From Verrucomicrobiaceae bacterium (lineage in GTDB: Bacteria; Verrucomicrobiota; Verrucomicrobiia; Verrucomicrobiales; DEV007): a stretch of DNA of 45,171 nt. A program made the translations under genes and the position numbers. Shown here piece after piece: positions 7,574-17,916 of the stretch; position 1 is the first letter of the stretch, and every line of letters starts with the position of its first letter. The DNA lies in the NCBI GenBank assembly GCA_024229495.1, contig JAAESJ010000067.1:1-45171 (forward strand), read 5' to 3'. The notes under the pieces are model-generated. The model was not told the origin of the DNA and did no database searches. It saw only the letters and a list, made by a program, of their open reading frames with translations.

Positions 7574-9853
7574 TGCACTGATTTTACCGTTGCCCGCGTG
7601 AGCGGTTATTTTCCATGTGCCTGGGGCAAGTGCAAGGAAAGGCGATAACAAGCGCTGTCCGTTTGCTTTCCAGACAACTCCCCCGGAGTCACTGCGCAGC
7701 GGAATTTTTTGCTGATCAGGGGGCAGGTCGTGATCGACGACGAAGGTTGCACCATTCTGCGGGGTGAGAATACGAGGACCGCCGTCTTTCCTGCCTAGGG
7801 TTGATGCTGAGAGGTGGTTAAATTTTGAGGAACACCACAAGGCATATTCCGGGGGAAGAGTGATGTTTCCGCCCGAGCTGTAGAACATGCCGGAGGAATT
7901 TTCCGGCTCAGTTCCGGGAAGGAAAAGTTCCGGGGTAAGGGATCGTGATTGCTCCACGGGCAGCATGCCGCTTAGCGAGTCAATCGCGATCCTTGGCAGG
8001 GTTGGCCTTGGCAGGGGCCGGGAACCGCGATTTGTGGCCAAATGAACCGCCATGCGCCGCCAGGCAGGTGTTGCGCAATCAATCGTGTGTAAACCGTTCA
8101 TTGTCCGGCCATTCAGATTTCCAACCCAGACAGCAACCGTGTAATCCTGATCATATCCGATTGTCCAGGCATCGCGGTGTGAGCTGCTGGTACCCGTCTT
8201 GACCGCTGTCCTGTGACCCCTGATGTGCAGTGCTGAATGGTGCCCAAATGAGGTCGCCCGGGCACGGTCATCGGCAAGGATGTCGGCAATGATCTGCGCT
8301 GCGGCAGAAGATGCCAGCCTGTTTTGCGGAGCTGGTGTGTTTGCCAGGAAAACCGGCGGCGCTGCAATTCCTAATCGCGCAAGTCCGGCATAAGCCGTGG
8401 CTAGATCGAGCAGGCGCACCTTGCGGTTGCCAAGAACAAAGCCCGCGCCGAGCTCCTCCAAGTGTTCTTTAGTATGCAACCCCCAGCGGGTCAGATTTTC
8501 GAAGGCTTTCCGTGATCCCACCCGGTTCAGGACGAGGACTGCGGGGACATTCAGGGAATTTCCCAATGCTTCCCGGGCTCGGACCGGTCCTGCAAACTTG
8601 CGGTTAAAGTTTTGTGGTTCGTATCCCGGAAATACTCGGGGGAGGGCATCCTGAGTGTCAGGCAGCAGGCTTGCTGCCGTGAGTTTACGGGTATCGATTG
8701 CCATCAGGTAGATGAAGGGCTTGAGCGTTGATCCAGCATGGCGAGCAACCAGCGTTGCGTTGAATGCGCCTTCAGCTTGTCCTTGCCCGGTGGCAACGGA
8801 GGCAAGTGCGCGCACAGCTCCGTTCGAATTCTCGATAACCACCATTCCCGCATTGCGGACATCGTGCCGGTTGATTGCAGCCAGTTGCTCGGCAAGGAAG
8901 TTCTCGGCATGACGTTGTATCCCGGAGTCAAGCGTCGTCGTTTGGAGCTTCCCCTTTACGCGATTTTCCCTGCTCTTTACCAATGCGTCGACAAATGCAG
9001 GGGCTCTGTGCGGAGGAGATCCCTGACGTATTACCGGGGGATTGGCGGAAAGGCGTTCGGCTTGCGCTTCGGTTAGCTTGTCGAGCCTCACCATTCGTTC
9101 CAGTGATCGGTTGTATTTGCTCAATGCCTTGGCGGGACGCAGCCAGGGATTGTATTGCGTCGGCGATTGTGGCAACCCGGCGAGATAAATCGATTCTGCG
9201 AGGGTAAGCAAGGCAACAGGTTTGCCGAAGTATGCCCATGCAGCGGCTTCAGGGCCAATACGTCGGTTGCCGTAATCAAGCCGATTGATATAGGCCTCCA
9301 GTATTTTGGGTTTATGCCATTGCCGTTCCAGTTTCAGTGCCAGAATGGATTCGCGGACCTTGGATCTTAGTGAGCGGCCCTTGCGCCTGTCAGCAAGTTT
9401 GATGGCCTGCTGACTGAGGGTAGAGGCACCGGAGAGGTGTCCTGAGTGGGTTAAGTTGCGGTATGCGGCAGCGCAGACGGCATACATATCAACTCCGCGG
9501 TGTTGACCGAAACGATGATCTTCAAGGGCGATAGTGGTTGCCGGGAGGTGTTCGCCCATGCTTGCGAGTGGCACGGGAATATGGACCCGTGCCCGTGCGG
9601 TTGAAAGTTGTGCAATAACATGACCATCGCGGTCAAGGAATACCGGGGTTCCATTTAGGTCATCGAGCATGTTATCCGGCAATGGCGTCGAGTGGATTGA
9701 AACCTCGATTATTGCCGACCACAGCCAAAGCGCGAATGGCAGGAGGGCAAAGGTTCCGATAGCCGCCGGAACAGGTTTGATGAAAGCCATAACCGCATGA
9801 GTCAGCCTGGTGGCACACTCTTTCACCTGCACGGCAATGGGGGTTTCTTTCAT
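7517..9853 (-). CDS. pbpC: Penicillin-binding protein 1C (bifunctional peptidoglycan synthase)
   Basis: Inner-membrane protein of 778 residues. One N-terminal membrane helix (about 31-52) is followed by a GT51 glycosyltransferase domain with EDHRFGQHRGVD (from residue 111) and GASTLSQQ. The transpeptidase domain has S376-T-L-K379, SLN (434-436) and KTG (553-555). A C-terminal PBP1C-type domain carries Ig-like repeats (about 600-778). ATG at 9853; a GTG at 9862 is possible. Only a few bases separate it from the alpha-2-macroglobulin gene, the yfhM-pbpC pairing known in many Gram-negatives. The pair is thought to let the cell trap intruding proteases and repair the wall. Confidence 0.95.
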   Translation of the reverse strand: MKETPIAVQVKECATRLTHAVMAFIKPVPAAIGTFALLPFALWLWSAIIEVSIHSTPLPDNMLDDLNGTPVFLDRDGHVIAQLSTARARVHIPVPLASMGEHLPATTIALEDHRFGQHRGVDMYAVCAAAYRNLTHSGHLSGASTLSQQAIKLADRRKGRSLRSKVRESILALKLERQWHKPKILEAYINRLDYGNRRIGPEAAAWAYFGKPVALLTLAESIYLAGLPQSPTQYNPWLRPAKALSKYNRSLERMVRLDKLTEAQAERLSANPPVIRQGSPPHRAPAFVDALVKSRENRVKGKLQTTTLDSGIQRHAENFLAEQLAAINRHDVRNAGMVVIENSNGAVRALASVATGQGQAEGAFNATLVARHAGSTLKPFIYLMAIDTRKLTAASLLPDTQDALPRVFPGYEPQNFNRKFAGPVRAREALGNSLNVPAVLVLNRVGSRKAFENLTRWGLHTKEHLEELGAGFVLGNRKVRLLDLATAYAGLARLGIAAPPVFLANTPAPQNRLASSAAAQIIADILADDRARATSFGHHSALHIRGHRTAVKTGTSSSHRDAWTIGYDQDYTVAVWVGNLNGRTMNGLHTIDCATPAWRRMAVHLATNRGSRPLPRPTLPRIAIDSLSGMLPVEQSRSLTPELFLPGTEPENSSGMFYSSGGNITLPPEYALWCSSKFNHLSASTLGRKDGGPRILTPQNGATFVVDHDLPPDQQKIPLRSDSGGVVWKANGQRLLSPFLALAPGTWKITAHAGNGKISASTIRVLASSPSDQVEKRH

Positions 9854-9874
9854 ATAGGACACAATCCGGGGGAC

Positions 9875-12800
9875 TTAATTGGAGCTGACGGAAATCCACT
9901 GCGCAGCGCTAAGCGCACCAAATCGTGGCTCATACATGGGAGTAACGCTCGTGGCGGGCCAGCTGAATTGTCCCTGGCTGGTTACTCGTGCAAGTATGGA
10001 GTAGGTATGGCTGCCTTCCGGCATGCTGTTAAAATAGAGGTTGGCGCTGCGATCGCGCAGTTCAGAGTGATCAAGGTGAAGGCTGTTGTTTTCACTTCCC
10101 TTGGGCAGGCTGAATAATTCGGCCACCTGGGCCAGGTTGAAATTTATGGTCTCCATGGCTGCCGGCAGTTCGTCGACCAGCGCGATGTAATGATGGTTTT
10201 TGTCGCTTTGCAGGCGGTAGGTGATGAGGATTTCATCGCCCAGCGCGAATGGATTTCCGGCGCTGCCGTCGCGTGTGGCATCGGTCATGTTTTTTACCAC
10301 CCGCTCGACCCGCAGGCCGCGGTTTTCGCGTTTGGAATTTTCCATGTCCCTCAATACCATGGCATCGACAAGGTAGTAGACGGGCTCGGTGTCCATTTTG
10401 AGTTCCATTTGCTGGATCCTGGAAAGTGCCCGGCGTTCCCAGGCCATTGAAAATCCGTTCCTGGACTTAATGGCTGCCCCGCTTCCTTCAAAGGCGAGGG
10501 CCTGGTAGTCCTCATTTTCGAGCATGGTGTTCAGTGCCATGAGCAGCCATAGGTTTTCCTGTGTGGAGAGATGACGGGAGTCGTCCATCATGGAGAGCAG
10601 GGAGGTGCGCATCTTCGGCTCAAGGTTACGTGACCATTCCGGATCATCGATTCTGGATTGTGCCATGTAGGCGATAGCTTTGGCTCGTGCTGATGAATAA
10701 AAATTTGACGGGTCGAAAGCTCCCCGGGGAGGAGCATTGTCGATCTCGCGAGCCAGTAATTTTTTCTCATCAGCCATGACTCCATAGCTGTGCATGGCTA
10801 GTGCCAGCATGGCGCGAATCTCGTCGTTGAGTTGGTCGCGGTGGAGGTAGATTTCCTCAATGACATCGATCGGTTTTTTCCCGGTATCTGCCATGCTGTG
10901 GACAAAAAGCGCAAATGCCCGGGTGCCCGCGCTGCATGTTTTGCGCCCTCGGATGATTGCGTCGAGCGCCTTTGGAAGGACCTTGTCAATTCGTTGGGGA
11001 ACCGCATATCCAAGCTTCCGGCATTCCGCAACCACCCAGGCTGCCTGAATGGTTACATAGGGGTGAGCGATATGATTTCCGGGCCAATAGGGCAGATAGC
11101 CTGCTTCGCTGATGTGCTGGGCAATAAACTGCAAGCCTTCTTCAATTCGATGCCGGTAATTTTCGTGCCGTTTTCCAAGGCTCGGCAGATAGTCGAGCAG
11201 GCCTGCAAGTTGCGTATAGCCGAGTAGCTTGCTGGTGCGTTGTTCGAAGCAGCCGTGTGGATATTCCAGCAACTCCGGGAGCCCCTGCAGCTTGGGCATG
11301 AATGGAGAGCGTGAGAGGGTTATCCCAAAATCGCCCTCGGCTTCCGGCCAGAACTCGGGGGCTGCTTTTGCCAGCACGAATTCCGTGGCATTGCCCGGTA
11401 TCTTTCCGTAGAGAGCGGCGTGCTGCATGATGCCTGGCTGGAAAACCGGCAGTGTGATCTCCACTTCATCGGTAATGTCGGATTGACCTGCAATGTGTGC
11501 GTCAAAACGCACTTTGATTTCGGAGATGCCCTTCTTTACCCTGACCCTTTGGCCGAAGGTTCCGGGAACATTGGGAGCGAGGAGGCCTGTTTTTGCCGAA
11601 GCCGGGCTTAAAGTTTCAAGGCCCTGGCCTGCTCTGCAGCTAACAAGAACCTCTGCGGCATTATTCAGTTGATGCCGGGTGACGGCACGCAGCACGAGCT
11701 CATCACCATGGCGAACAAACCTTGGCAGCGCAGGCTGGAGCATAAGGCGCTTGTTGACCTGAAATTTTGACTGTCCCTGACCAAAGCGCAGGTCCTTGGT
11801 CTGGGCAATTGCCGTGACTCGAAATTCGGTAAGGTTTTCAGGAGCCTTGAAGCTGAAGTGAGCCTTGCCTTCCGCATCGGTGCGAAGGCCAGTAATCCAG
11901 AAAGCGCGTGGGCGGAAATCCCGGCGCGGTTGTTTCTTGCGTTGGGCGATGCCTCCGCCTCCCCCGCCGATCAGGAATCCTTTCTCGGTCACATCAGTCT
12001 CGTCGAATGCTGCAATGTGATTGGATAGCCCGAGGTAAGTAGCGACATTGTGTGAGCGGTCGGGGTAGAAGATACCAAAGAGTTCCTGTGCCTGCCAGGC
12101 ACCGAGCTGTAACACCGCTTCATCAACGGCCATCAAGGTAACATCGGCATTCTGCACCGGTTGCCCGTCGGCAAGCACATAGACGGTGCCGGCACCTTCC
12201 CTGCCGGGCTCAATCTGGGATTGTGCCATTACCGGGTTAACTTCAAGGCGCAGGTCATCGCGCTTCACTTGTAACTCGACCCGTCCAAAGCGTTCGGCGG
12301 GAATCCGGTCTGCTCCGCCTGCACGCACCAGGTGGATGGTGGCATAAACATTCGGGAAGTATTCCGGCTTGATGGGGAGGTCGATCCTGCTGGCGTTGTG
12401 TTCAAGATCCACGACAAACTGATCCAGGACACGATCGGTTTCCATGCTCACCCACGCTTTCCCGGCGAAGGGAGCCTCAAGGGCCAGGGAGGCGGTTTCG
12501 CCCGGGCGATAATGCTCCTTGTCGGTTTTTATTGCAAAGTTTCCTGCAGTATGTTGCGGGTAGGTTGCGCGTGCCGCCCCCGCCAGGGTAATGGGCGTGC
12601 TGCAGCGCGGGCCCCCTGTCTCAAGGCTGGCTACTGCAACGTAGCGGCCAGGGATGCCGCCCACGTGGACGATAACGGATTTCGCTTCCGTGCCCGTTGT
12701 CCTGCCCGTGATGGTGCTGACCGGCAGGTGTTCATCAAAGTTACGATAACGGTAAAGGCCTTCGCCAACCTTTTCCTTAACGGTGCGGGTGATGACACGA

Positions 12801-15331
12801 AAGATATCCGCCTTGAAGAGCTGGTCGGCGACGATTCCGTCACTGGCATCGAGGGAAATGACGTTCAGGTTGAGTGCAGGGGCATCACCGGTGTAATTCG
12901 CATCCAGGTCAATCCCGAGGACATTGGGGAAGGGTTGCACCTGCCCGTAAAAGGCATTTGATATGGTGCGTCCCTCAGGGGAGATGACATCGACGTTAAG
13001 CATGAAGCCATACCTTGGTCGCGAGTAAGGGGCATCTTCAGGAATAGGGACACTAATCAGCGCGGAACCGCTGGCATCGAGCTTGATTTCTCCCTCCTGT
13101 GAAGCCAGGGGAGGCAAGGCTCGCGGGGTTTCCGAGAAGCGGTCATTAGCGCGCAGGTTGCCCGCATCGATTGCCGCGGTTTCCCAGTCCAGTGACCAGC
13201 GCAAAAGGGCACCTGTGTTAGGCCCGCCGTGGAAGTAGTTTGACTGAACCCTGACCAGTGCGCATTGACCGGAGTATTTACCCTTTCCCTCCAGGCTGAC
13301 TTCGAAGAGTGGCGTGCGGTATTCTTCAACCTGTATTCTCGTGTAACCGCAGAAGGTGGTGTGCAAATAATAGCTACCGAGCTTGATTTCCTCGGGGATT
13401 GACCACTCCGCTTCCCAACCGCTGAACGCATCCGTGATGGTGTTGCCGGAGGCAATTGCCCTGCCGCGGTAGCCCTCGGTAATACGCCAACCAATTGCCT
13501 TCCCGGGTGCATTGCAAAGCTTGCCGTTTTCCCAATTGCGGCGAAATCCCTTGAACTTGGCGCTTTGTCCAGGTCGGTAGAGATTACGGTCAGCGAGAAC
13601 GGTTCCTACAGGTTCAAGATAGGGTGTCTTGCTCCAATATCGGCCGGAATTGTGAAAGGTTGGTCCGCCAACAAAGACCACGGCACAGCCACCGCCGGGG
13701 GAATCAATGAGCAGGTGGCTTGCCCCTTTCCTGTCGACCAGTTCACGATCAAAGCTGGCAATGCCTTCGGTATCGGTCCTAGCCGTTGCAAGGAGGACAT
13801 TTGTTGCCGTCACCATGCGAACATCCACGTTGGTTACCGGTTTACTTGCCGACATGTCCCGGACCTTGGCCAGCAGTGCATCAGTGGTTTTTTTCTTGGT
13901 GACAAAAACGTCGTTAAAGAAAATGAGTGAACGATTGGCTGCAAGTTTCCCGGAGGATACCGGGGCAGAGACCTCCAGCAGGTAGACGCCGTTGGTAATT
14001 ACGGGGCTGTTTTCATTGTTCCAGTTGATGTCACGGTGGATTGCCTGTGTGCGGCCAGCCGGCGGGAAGTTTCCGCCGGCAACCGGCTTGAGCCCGAGTT
14101 GGTCGATGAGTCGCTCACCGTCCTGGAATAGGCGTTTCCGGGCGATGCCGATCTTGTGCTCGGGAAGCCGGCTTATCTGCCAGGTTACCGGTCCGGTATT
14201 TGAGTGCAAAAATTTCAGCCTGAGACCGAGAGCGGGGCGGGTGAAGTATTGCGTTGTCGGAAAATAAATTGAGGGTGTCATGCCCTCAAATTCCACATCC
14301 CTGACGACCATGTCCGTCAGGGCGAAGCCGGTTTTGGCACGGAGATGATCGGTAATCCTGATTTTGTATTTTCCTGCCGGATCGAAATTGCCCTCCAGCC
14401 GGATTGTTGAGCCACTGGGAAGCAGCTTGAGGTTTTCCACTTCCGGCTTAATTGAAATACAGGATGTACTTACGCTGTCTGCTTCTACAGGCTGGTTAAA
14501 GTGCAGCATGATTGCCGGATCGCTTAAGGCATCCTGTGAACCGAAGGCGTTCCGGAGTTCAAGGGCAGTGGTTTTTCCCAGCGGGAAACTCCTGAGGTGT
14601 GGCATCGGGGTGCCGGTGGCATGGTCACAAAGACCCTCGACAACGATATCAACAGTGCGTCCTGCGGGAAGTGCTGAGGTCGGCTGTACAAAGAGTATTG
14701 AGCCCGCTTCCGGCGCGGGCTTGTCTTCCGGGGCAGGCCGGGATTTCAGGCCGGGCAAAAAGATCTCGGTAGCAAAGCGTTCACGGCTTTCGCGGTCCTG
14801 GAAATAGATCGCCCGGGTCGCATCAGCAAAGCGGATTTCGTAATTGAGCATCAGGGATACCCTGGGTTGTTGCGGCAGGCTTTTTTTCCCCTTGCGGAAA
14901 TTGGTGGTTATCGTGAGTGGTGGAGAGTGGAAGAAACGATCAATCCAGCGGGAACGATTGACCGGGTGACCGTCCAGTCGCCGGATTCCCGGCGCCAGCA
15001 GCACCTTGTAGCGTTGTCCGGGGATTAAGTTTCCAGTGACCAGGAATTGACCTTCCGTCTGGCTTTTCCAGACAAAATCACCGGTTACCGCCGGTTCAAT
15101 TACCAGCGGGGATTCCTCACTTTTCTTGTCGATGGCCTTCTGGTTAACAATAGCCTCGCTGAAATAAACAGTAATCACTGAACCCTTGCCTATGGTTCCT
15201 GATTCCGGTCGGAGGCGGATTGCCGTGTTGTTCTCCTGGGCTGATGCGGGGAAGGGGAACCCGCAGAGCAGTAACAAAAAGACCACCACTTTCGGGGAAA
15301 GGTTAAGTTGGATATTGAGCTTGCGGTTCAT
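9875..15331 (-). CDS. Bacterial alpha-2-macroglobulin family protein
   Basis: Large periplasmic protease trap, 1818 residues. The signal peptide ends near ASA-Q (31/32), so export by signal peptidase I is likely. LLLC precedes it but is a poor lipobox, unlike the E. coli lipoprotein homologue. Macroglobulin repeats fill the N-terminal part. A Gly-rich stretch (about 1115-1120) followed by RRDFRPRAFW marks the family's central segment. The thioester motif is GCFEQ with Cys1361 and Gln1364, so covalent trapping should be possible. The ATG at 15331 overlaps the upstream TGA as ATGA. An ATG ten codons earlier is open but would spoil the signal peptide. Transcribed with the TPR gene and pbpC. Confidence 0.93.
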   Translation of the reverse strand: MNRKLNIQLNLSPKVVVFLLLLCGFPFPASAQENNTAIRLRPESGTIGKGSVITVYFSEAIVNQKAIDKKSEESPLVIEPAVTGDFVWKSQTEGQFLVTGNLIPGQRYKVLLAPGIRRLDGHPVNRSRWIDRFFHSPPLTITTNFRKGKKSLPQQPRVSLMLNYEIRFADATRAIYFQDRESRERFATEIFLPGLKSRPAPEDKPAPEAGSILFVQPTSALPAGRTVDIVVEGLCDHATGTPMPHLRSFPLGKTTALELRNAFGSQDALSDPAIMLHFNQPVEADSVSTSCISIKPEVENLKLLPSGSTIRLEGNFDPAGKYKIRITDHLRAKTGFALTDMVVRDVEFEGMTPSIYFPTTQYFTRPALGLRLKFLHSNTGPVTWQISRLPEHKIGIARKRLFQDGERLIDQLGLKPVAGGNFPPAGRTQAIHRDINWNNENSPVITNGVYLLEVSAPVSSGKLAANRSLIFFNDVFVTKKKTTDALLAKVRDMSASKPVTNVDVRMVTATNVLLATARTDTEGIASFDRELVDRKGASHLLIDSPGGGCAVVFVGGPTFHNSGRYWSKTPYLEPVGTVLADRNLYRPGQSAKFKGFRRNWENGKLCNAPGKAIGWRITEGYRGRAIASGNTITDAFSGWEAEWSIPEEIKLGSYYLHTTFCGYTRIQVEEYRTPLFEVSLEGKGKYSGQCALVRVQSNYFHGGPNTGALLRWSLDWETAAIDAGNLRANDRFSETPRALPPLASQEGEIKLDASGSALISVPIPEDAPYSRPRYGFMLNVDVISPEGRTISNAFYGQVQPFPNVLGIDLDANYTGDAPALNLNVISLDASDGIVADQLFKADIFRVITRTVKEKVGEGLYRYRNFDEHLPVSTITGRTTGTEAKSVIVHVGGIPGRYVAVASLETGGPRCSTPITLAGAARATYPQHTAGNFAIKTDKEHYRPGETASLALEAPFAGKAWVSMETDRVLDQFVVDLEHNASRIDLPIKPEYFPNVYATIHLVRAGGADRIPAERFGRVELQVKRDDLRLEVNPVMAQSQIEPGREGAGTVYVLADGQPVQNADVTLMAVDEAVLQLGAWQAQELFGIFYPDRSHNVATYLGLSNHIAAFDETDVTEKGFLIGGGGGGIAQRKKQPRRDFRPRAFWITGLRTDAEGKAHFSFKAPENLTEFRVTAIAQTKDLRFGQGQSKFQVNKRLMLQPALPRFVRHGDELVLRAVTRHQLNNAAEVLVSCRAGQGLETLSPASAKTGLLAPNVPGTFGQRVRVKKGISEIKVRFDAHIAGQSDITDEVEITLPVFQPGIMQHAALYGKIPGNATEFVLAKAAPEFWPEAEGDFGITLSRSPFMPKLQGLPELLEYPHGCFEQRTSKLLGYTQLAGLLDYLPSLGKRHENYRHRIEEGLQFIAQHISEAGYLPYWPGNHIAHPYVTIQAAWVVAECRKLGYAVPQRIDKVLPKALDAIIRGRKTCSAGTRAFALFVHSMADTGKKPIDVIEEIYLHRDQLNDEIRAMLALAMHSYGVMADEKKLLAREIDNAPPRGAFDPSNFYSSARAKAIAYMAQSRIDDPEWSRNLEPKMRTSLLSMMDDSRHLSTQENLWLLMALNTMLENEDYQALAFEGSGAAIKSRNGFSMAWERRALSRIQQMELKMDTEPVYYLVDAMVLRDMENSKRENRGLRVERVVKNMTDATRDGSAGNPFALGDEILITYRLQSDKNHHYIALVDELPAAMETINFNLAQVAELFSLPKGSENNSLHLDHSELRDRSANLYFNSMPEGSHTYSILARVTSQGQFSWPATSVTPMYEPRFGALSAAQWISVSSN

Positions 15332-16671
15332 CGGGTTGGTAATTGGAGAGAGGCGAAACATTTCTGGTAGGCAACTTGCAGGTTTGTGTCGTGGCCCAGG
15401 TCAAGTCGCCGCCTGAGCAGGGGGATTGCGTTTGTGTAATCACCGAGTTTCATGTGCAGCATCCCGAGTTCCTCAAGTGCGGCCGGGTGATTTTCTTCAA
15501 GGTGCAGGATGCGGTTATATGCGGCTTTCGCGGCGACCATCTTGTTTCTTGACGCAAAGACACGAGCCAGTATCAGGTGAGCACCGGTCAATTCCGGATC
15601 AATCGCCACGGCGGCTGCGGCGTCGTCCAGGGCCAACTCCTCCTGCCTGATTTCAAGGAGCATTTTTGCGCGTTCGCAATGTGCTTTGGCATCCGGATTT
15701 CCTGCAATCCGGTCTTCAATTTCCGTTAAAACGGAGAAAAAATTTAACGAGGGATGGAGAGGTCTCCGGGCATATTTCGAGACTTCTATTTTCAACCTGT
15801 TTGCGGCTTCAGCCGTCATGCCGGCATGTGCAAGGATCACCGCCAGCTGGTATTTAACGGCAAATGATTCGGGGGTGATCCGGTATGCCTGCTCTGCGTC
15901 GTCGACGGCTAACTCAGTCAGCCCGATCCTGTCAAAGAGCCACGCCCGATCCAGAAGGATTTCAGCGGATTCCCCCATCTCCTCGAGCAGGTTGTCGAGG
16001 CGCTTGAGAGCTACGGAGTGTCGCATCAGGCGGTCGTAAACCGGTTGCCACAATTTGGCAGGTTTCAGGTTGGCGAATTTCTGCTGAAGTCGTGCGGTGC
16101 AGGAGATTATTGTGTCCCAATCCCGCAGCCGCACTGCATGCCGGGCCAGTCTGATAAGTTCGGCCGGGTGGCCACGCAGTGAGGCGAGCTGCTCAATATA
16201 CACTGCCTCCTCGGCCGGGCTGGGTAGTGAGCGGTAGTAGTTTGCCAGTTTGCTGACTGCACTGATGCGGTCGGGTTGCAGGTTCAGCGAGGTTTTCCAG
16301 TGCAGTGCGGCTTGCTCTCTGGAGGCTGGGTCTTGCCGGAGGTCTGCAAGGTCACCTCGCATTTCCAGCAGGTCAGCGTCAGGATTGCCCAGAGCGGATT
16401 CAAGGAGTGCGAGTGTGTTTCTGCAAGCTTCAGATTCAGCTGAGCGCAGTTGTATTTTGGCCAATATCCGCAGCAATCCGGTGTCGGATGGGTTTTTTTT
16501 CAGCATCCGCAGGCAGATTTCCCGCACGGCATCGTGATCGCCCGCATCTTGTGCCTTTGCCAGGTGCTTATCGTTGTCATCCATTGCCCGGGACAGGAAA
16601 GGCAGGCCGATGAGACTGAAAATGAGCAGGACAGGCAGTAGAGGGCAGGATCGAATAGCTGATGCAGGCAT
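15328..16671 (-). CDS. Exported TPR-repeat protein heading the A2M-PBP1C operon
   Basis: A 447-residue protein with an N-terminal signal or anchor (about residues 9-29), then helical TPR repeats throughout. The clearest are near 35-65, 255-300 and 350-430, for example HPAALEELGMLHMKLGDYT. TPR units mediate protein-protein contacts. The gene is first of three and overlaps the alpha-2-macroglobulin start by 4 bases, so the protein probably assists or scaffolds that system in the periplasm. ATG at 16671. No enzymatic motif is seen. Confidence 0.85.
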   Translation of the reverse strand: MPASAIRSCPLLPVLLIFSLIGLPFLSRAMDDNDKHLAKAQDAGDHDAVREICLRMLKKNPSDTGLLRILAKIQLRSAESEACRNTLALLESALGNPDADLLEMRGDLADLRQDPASREQAALHWKTSLNLQPDRISAVSKLANYYRSLPSPAEEAVYIEQLASLRGHPAELIRLARHAVRLRDWDTIISCTARLQQKFANLKPAKLWQPVYDRLMRHSVALKRLDNLLEEMGESAEILLDRAWLFDRIGLTELAVDDAEQAYRITPESFAVKYQLAVILAHAGMTAEAANRLKIEVSKYARRPLHPSLNFFSVLTEIEDRIAGNPDAKAHCERAKMLLEIRQEELALDDAAAAVAIDPELTGAHLILARVFASRNKMVAAKAAYNRILHLEENHPAALEELGMLHMKLGDYTNAIPLLRRRLDLGHDTNLQVAYQKCFASLQLPTR

Positions 16672-16801
16672 GCGTGGCTTATCTATACACGTTTAGCAGA
16701 GCCATTCTTTCAACAATGAGCAATATCTTCCCATCCGCCTATCAGGAGTCCTTGTCGATGGTGTGGCAATTGGCATGATTATTTTCACGGATGGTATTGC
16801 A

Positions 16802-17248
16802 ATGAGCAATTATCCCACCCAATTTGCCCTTAGATTGAAAGCTTTAGGGATTGATTACGGAGAGGCCCGGGTAGGGGTTGCATGCAGTGATGATCTCGGG
16901 ATGCTGGCTCATCCCGTGGAAACCATAGAAGTACGCAGGATCGATCCCGTTAACCGCATTGTGGAGATTGCCGCCGAGCGTGGCGCCGGGATTATCGTTA
17001 TCGGAATGCCTTACCGGCTCGATGGCTCTCGTGGCAGTGCGGCGGTAAAAGTGGAGAAATTCATGGCAAGGGTTGCCAAGGCATTGCCGGATCTGCGTGT
17101 CATCAGCCACGATGAGCGCCTGACTACCATTACTGCTCAGGGGAAACTACATGCCGCGGGGAGAACGATCAAAGACAGTCGCTCCATTATTGATCAGGCG
17201 GCCGCTATGGAAATCCTGCAGTCCTATCTCGACGAACAGGCCTCCTGA
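16802..17248 (+). CDS. ruvX: RuvX/YqgF family Holliday-junction resolvase-like nuclease
   Basis: RNase H-fold protein implicated in 16S rRNA 5' maturation and junction resolution. The start at 16802 gives 148 residues with ALGIDYGEARVG (the D of GIDYG is catalytic), GMPYRLDGS, DERLTT and the C-terminal DQAAAMEILQSYL. An upstream in-frame GTG (16763) adds 13 unlike residues. It is first of a five-gene plus-strand run and divergent from the TPR-A2M-PBP operon over 130 bp. Confidence 0.92.
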   Translation: MSNYPTQFALRLKALGIDYGEARVGVACSDDLGMLAHPVETIEVRRIDPVNRIVEIAAERGAGIIVIGMPYRLDGSRGSAAVKVEKFMARVAKALPDLRVISHDERLTTITAQGKLHAAGRTIKDSRSIIDQAAAMEILQSYLDEQAS

Positions 17249-17373
17249 AATCCTCTCATTGGGAAGGGAGCCCTTTAATTTCCCCCCAAAGCATGAGAAA
17301 CTCCGGGTAATAAAACGGTGTTTTGGTTTCTTTGACAATTGTGCTACTGCCACCGATTCTCCCAGACTGATTG

Positions 17374-17913
17374 ATGAAGCGAATATTGCTAGGCGTTACT
17401 GGATCCATTGCTGCCTACAAGGCGGCAGACCTTGCCAGTCGACTTACTGACAATGGGCATTCAGTTACAGTGGTGATGACTTCTGATGCCCGGGAGTTCA
17501 TTACCCCGCTGACGTTGCAGGTATTGTCGAGGAACCCGGTGGTTTCGGGTATGTATGATGAGAAGGAGAGTTGGCGGCCGGGGCACATTGCCCTGGCTGA
17601 TGAGGCGGACCTTCTCCTCGTGGCGCCAGCAACCGCGAACATCATTGCCAAATTCTCCAATGGCATTGCTGACGATGCCTTGAGTGCCATTCACCTGGCA
17701 ACCCGGGCGCCGGTGCTTATTGCGCCGGCAATGAATGGCAAGATGTGGGGTCATCCCGCGACACGTGAGAATATTGAGAAGTTACTTGCGCGCGGGGTCA
17801 AGATGATTGGGCCCGAGGAGGGAATGCTGGCCTGCGGATATGAAGGCATTGGTCGCATGTGGTCGGTTGACGGCATCGTGGCAGAGGCCGGGAAACTTTT
17901 GGCAGGAACGTAA
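17374..17913 (+). CDS. coaC: Phosphopantothenoylcysteine decarboxylase (separate CoaC)
   Basis: FMN-dependent decarboxylation of 4'-phosphopantothenoylcysteine in coenzyme A synthesis. It has 179 residues: GVTGSIAAYKA (8-18, flavin binding), catalytic His71 in RPGHIAL, APAMNGKMW (117-125, Asn121) and the flap with Cys154 in GMLACG. ATG at 17374 (a TTG lies one codon before). In most bacteria this domain is fused to CoaB. Here TAA at 17911-17913 ends it, and coaB resumes in the same frame two codons later. Confidence 0.93.
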   Translation: MKRILLGVTGSIAAYKAADLASRLTDNGHSVTVVMTSDAREFITPLTLQVLSRNPVVSGMYDEKESWRPGHIALADEADLLLVAPATANIIAKFSNGIADDALSAIHLATRAPVLIAPAMNGKMWGHPATRENIEKLLARGVKMIGPEEGMLACGYEGIGRMWSVDGIVAEAGKLLAGT

Positions 17914-17916
17914 CGC

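Noticed and set aside
9851-9862. GTG at 9862 as pbpC start
   Set aside because: Possible, but ATG three codons later gives the same protein class; the difference cannot be settled by sequence.
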